Assembly: GCA_964020155.1 (NCBI GenBank)
Contig: OZ026561.1
Location: 2,624,547-2,688,546 of the forward strand
From: Chondrilla cf. caribensis
Taxonomy: Eukaryota; Porifera; Demospongiae; Chondrillida; Chondrillidae
DNA: 64,000 nt
Reading direction: 5' to 3'
Each line of letters starts with the position of its first letter. Position 1 is the stretch's first letter. The notes under the pieces are model-generated. The model had not been told where the DNA came from. It made no database searches and was given only the letters and a program-made list of their open reading frames with translations. Below, one piece after another: positions 63,741-64,000 of this stretch. Made by a program: the position numbers and the translations under genes.

Positions 63741-64000
63741 GAATAACATACCATTAAAAGTCTACAACAATCCCTTGTATCAGCAGGGACTGCAAATATA
63801 ACAAGATGTTGTCATAGTGACACTTAGTCAATTATCACCCATTTACTAAACTAAGTATGCACTTTGTGCAAAACCTCGCTAAGGAAGAATGTATGATCTA
63901 GTCTAGGTACACGTACATATATAAACAATTGTATTGTAATATTAGGTAACTTGGAAAAAAAAAAACAGTCACGTGCATGCACATGCCATGATGTCATAAA
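63741..64000. other. Window end, block continuation
   Basis: It continues the reverse of 13040-13250 to about 63860 (CAACATCTTGTTATA, CACCCATTTACTAA), then unique AT-rich sequence. No gene. Confidence 0.45.

Larger units (their letters stand above)
62275..63840 (-). repeat. Prolyl oligopeptidase 3' block, copy 4, with two insertions
   Basis: It corresponds to 13200-14110 on the opposite strand. A pogo-like element (62456-63245) sits in the 3' flank. Sequence at about 63510-63685 replaces most of the penultimate exon and the start of the last intron. Confidence 0.75.

Noticed and set aside
1..64000. CRISPR array, operon, prokaryotic promoters or riboswitches
   Set aside because: Spliced exons, microsatellites and LINE/Penelope/pogo elements show animal nuclear DNA. 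The repeats here are dispersed or simple, not regularly spaced with unique spacers.
1..64000. tRNA or rRNA genes
   Set aside because: No convincing cloverleaf with A and B boxes and no rRNA-like conserved stretch was found by eye. A tRNAscan-type run would be decisive.

Overview
The window is animal nuclear DNA: AT-rich, with GT-AG introns, long (TG)n/(AC)n tracts, non-LTR and Penelope-like retroelement remnants, many TA-flanked inverted-repeat elements and dense local segmental duplication. The gene families (prolyl oligopeptidase, HECT ligase, GT10 fucosyltransferase, STELLO-like and DUF1647-like type II membrane proteins) suit an early-branching marine invertebrate. A sponge is my best guess, but the species cannot be proven from the sequence alone.

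Four loci look like functional or nearly functional protein genes, and all four are uninterrupted or nearly uninterrupted type II membrane proteins of glycan-modifying families. They are a GT10 alpha-1,3-fucosyltransferase (16930-18374, minus, one frameshift), a 951-residue STELLO-like glycosyltransferase (29960-32815, minus), a 435-residue fucosyltransferase-superfamily-like protein with a GGLGDR motif (43664-44971, minus) and a 446-residue DUF1647-like protein (55321-56661, plus, with TATA box and AATAAA). Together they suggest a regional concentration of Golgi glycosylation genes.

Around them lie broken genes. Prolyl oligopeptidase is split into two complementary sets of exons: middle and C-terminal exons on plus at 10.4-13.7 kb, and upstream exons on minus at 52.7-54.4 kb. 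Its 3' end is also copied at 26.7, 35.4 and 63.4 kb. The 435-residue gene has at least seven partial, rearranged copies. The GT10 gene has a decayed inverted copy at 48.6-49.5 kb. A HECT-domain pseudogene lies at 58.5-59.7 kb.

Layout: 0-1.9 kb, non-LTR retroelement with RT, zinc-finger and PD-(D/E)XK-like endonuclease parts; 2-9 kb, duplicated blocks, foldbacks and little coding; 9-14 kb, prolyl oligopeptidase fragments and a palindromic insertion; 14.3-15 kb, LINE 3' end; 17-18.4 kb, GT10; 19.2-23.4 kb, long foldback, segmental duplication and a pogo-like element; 24-29.5 kb, pseudogene mosaic; 30-33 kb, STELLO-like gene; 33-40 kb, low-complexity duplicated arrays; 40-46.4 kb, retroelement fragment, candidate exons, the 435-residue gene and one pseudo-copy; 46.9-48.1 kb, Penelope-like element; 48.6-54.4 kb, GT10 pseudogene, MITEs and prolyl oligopeptidase exons; 55-57 kb, DUF1647-like gene; 57-64 kb, pseudogenes and DNA transposons.

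Most other short open frames are microsatellite translations or shadows. Similarity statements rest on reading the sequence by eye. Percent identities were not computed.
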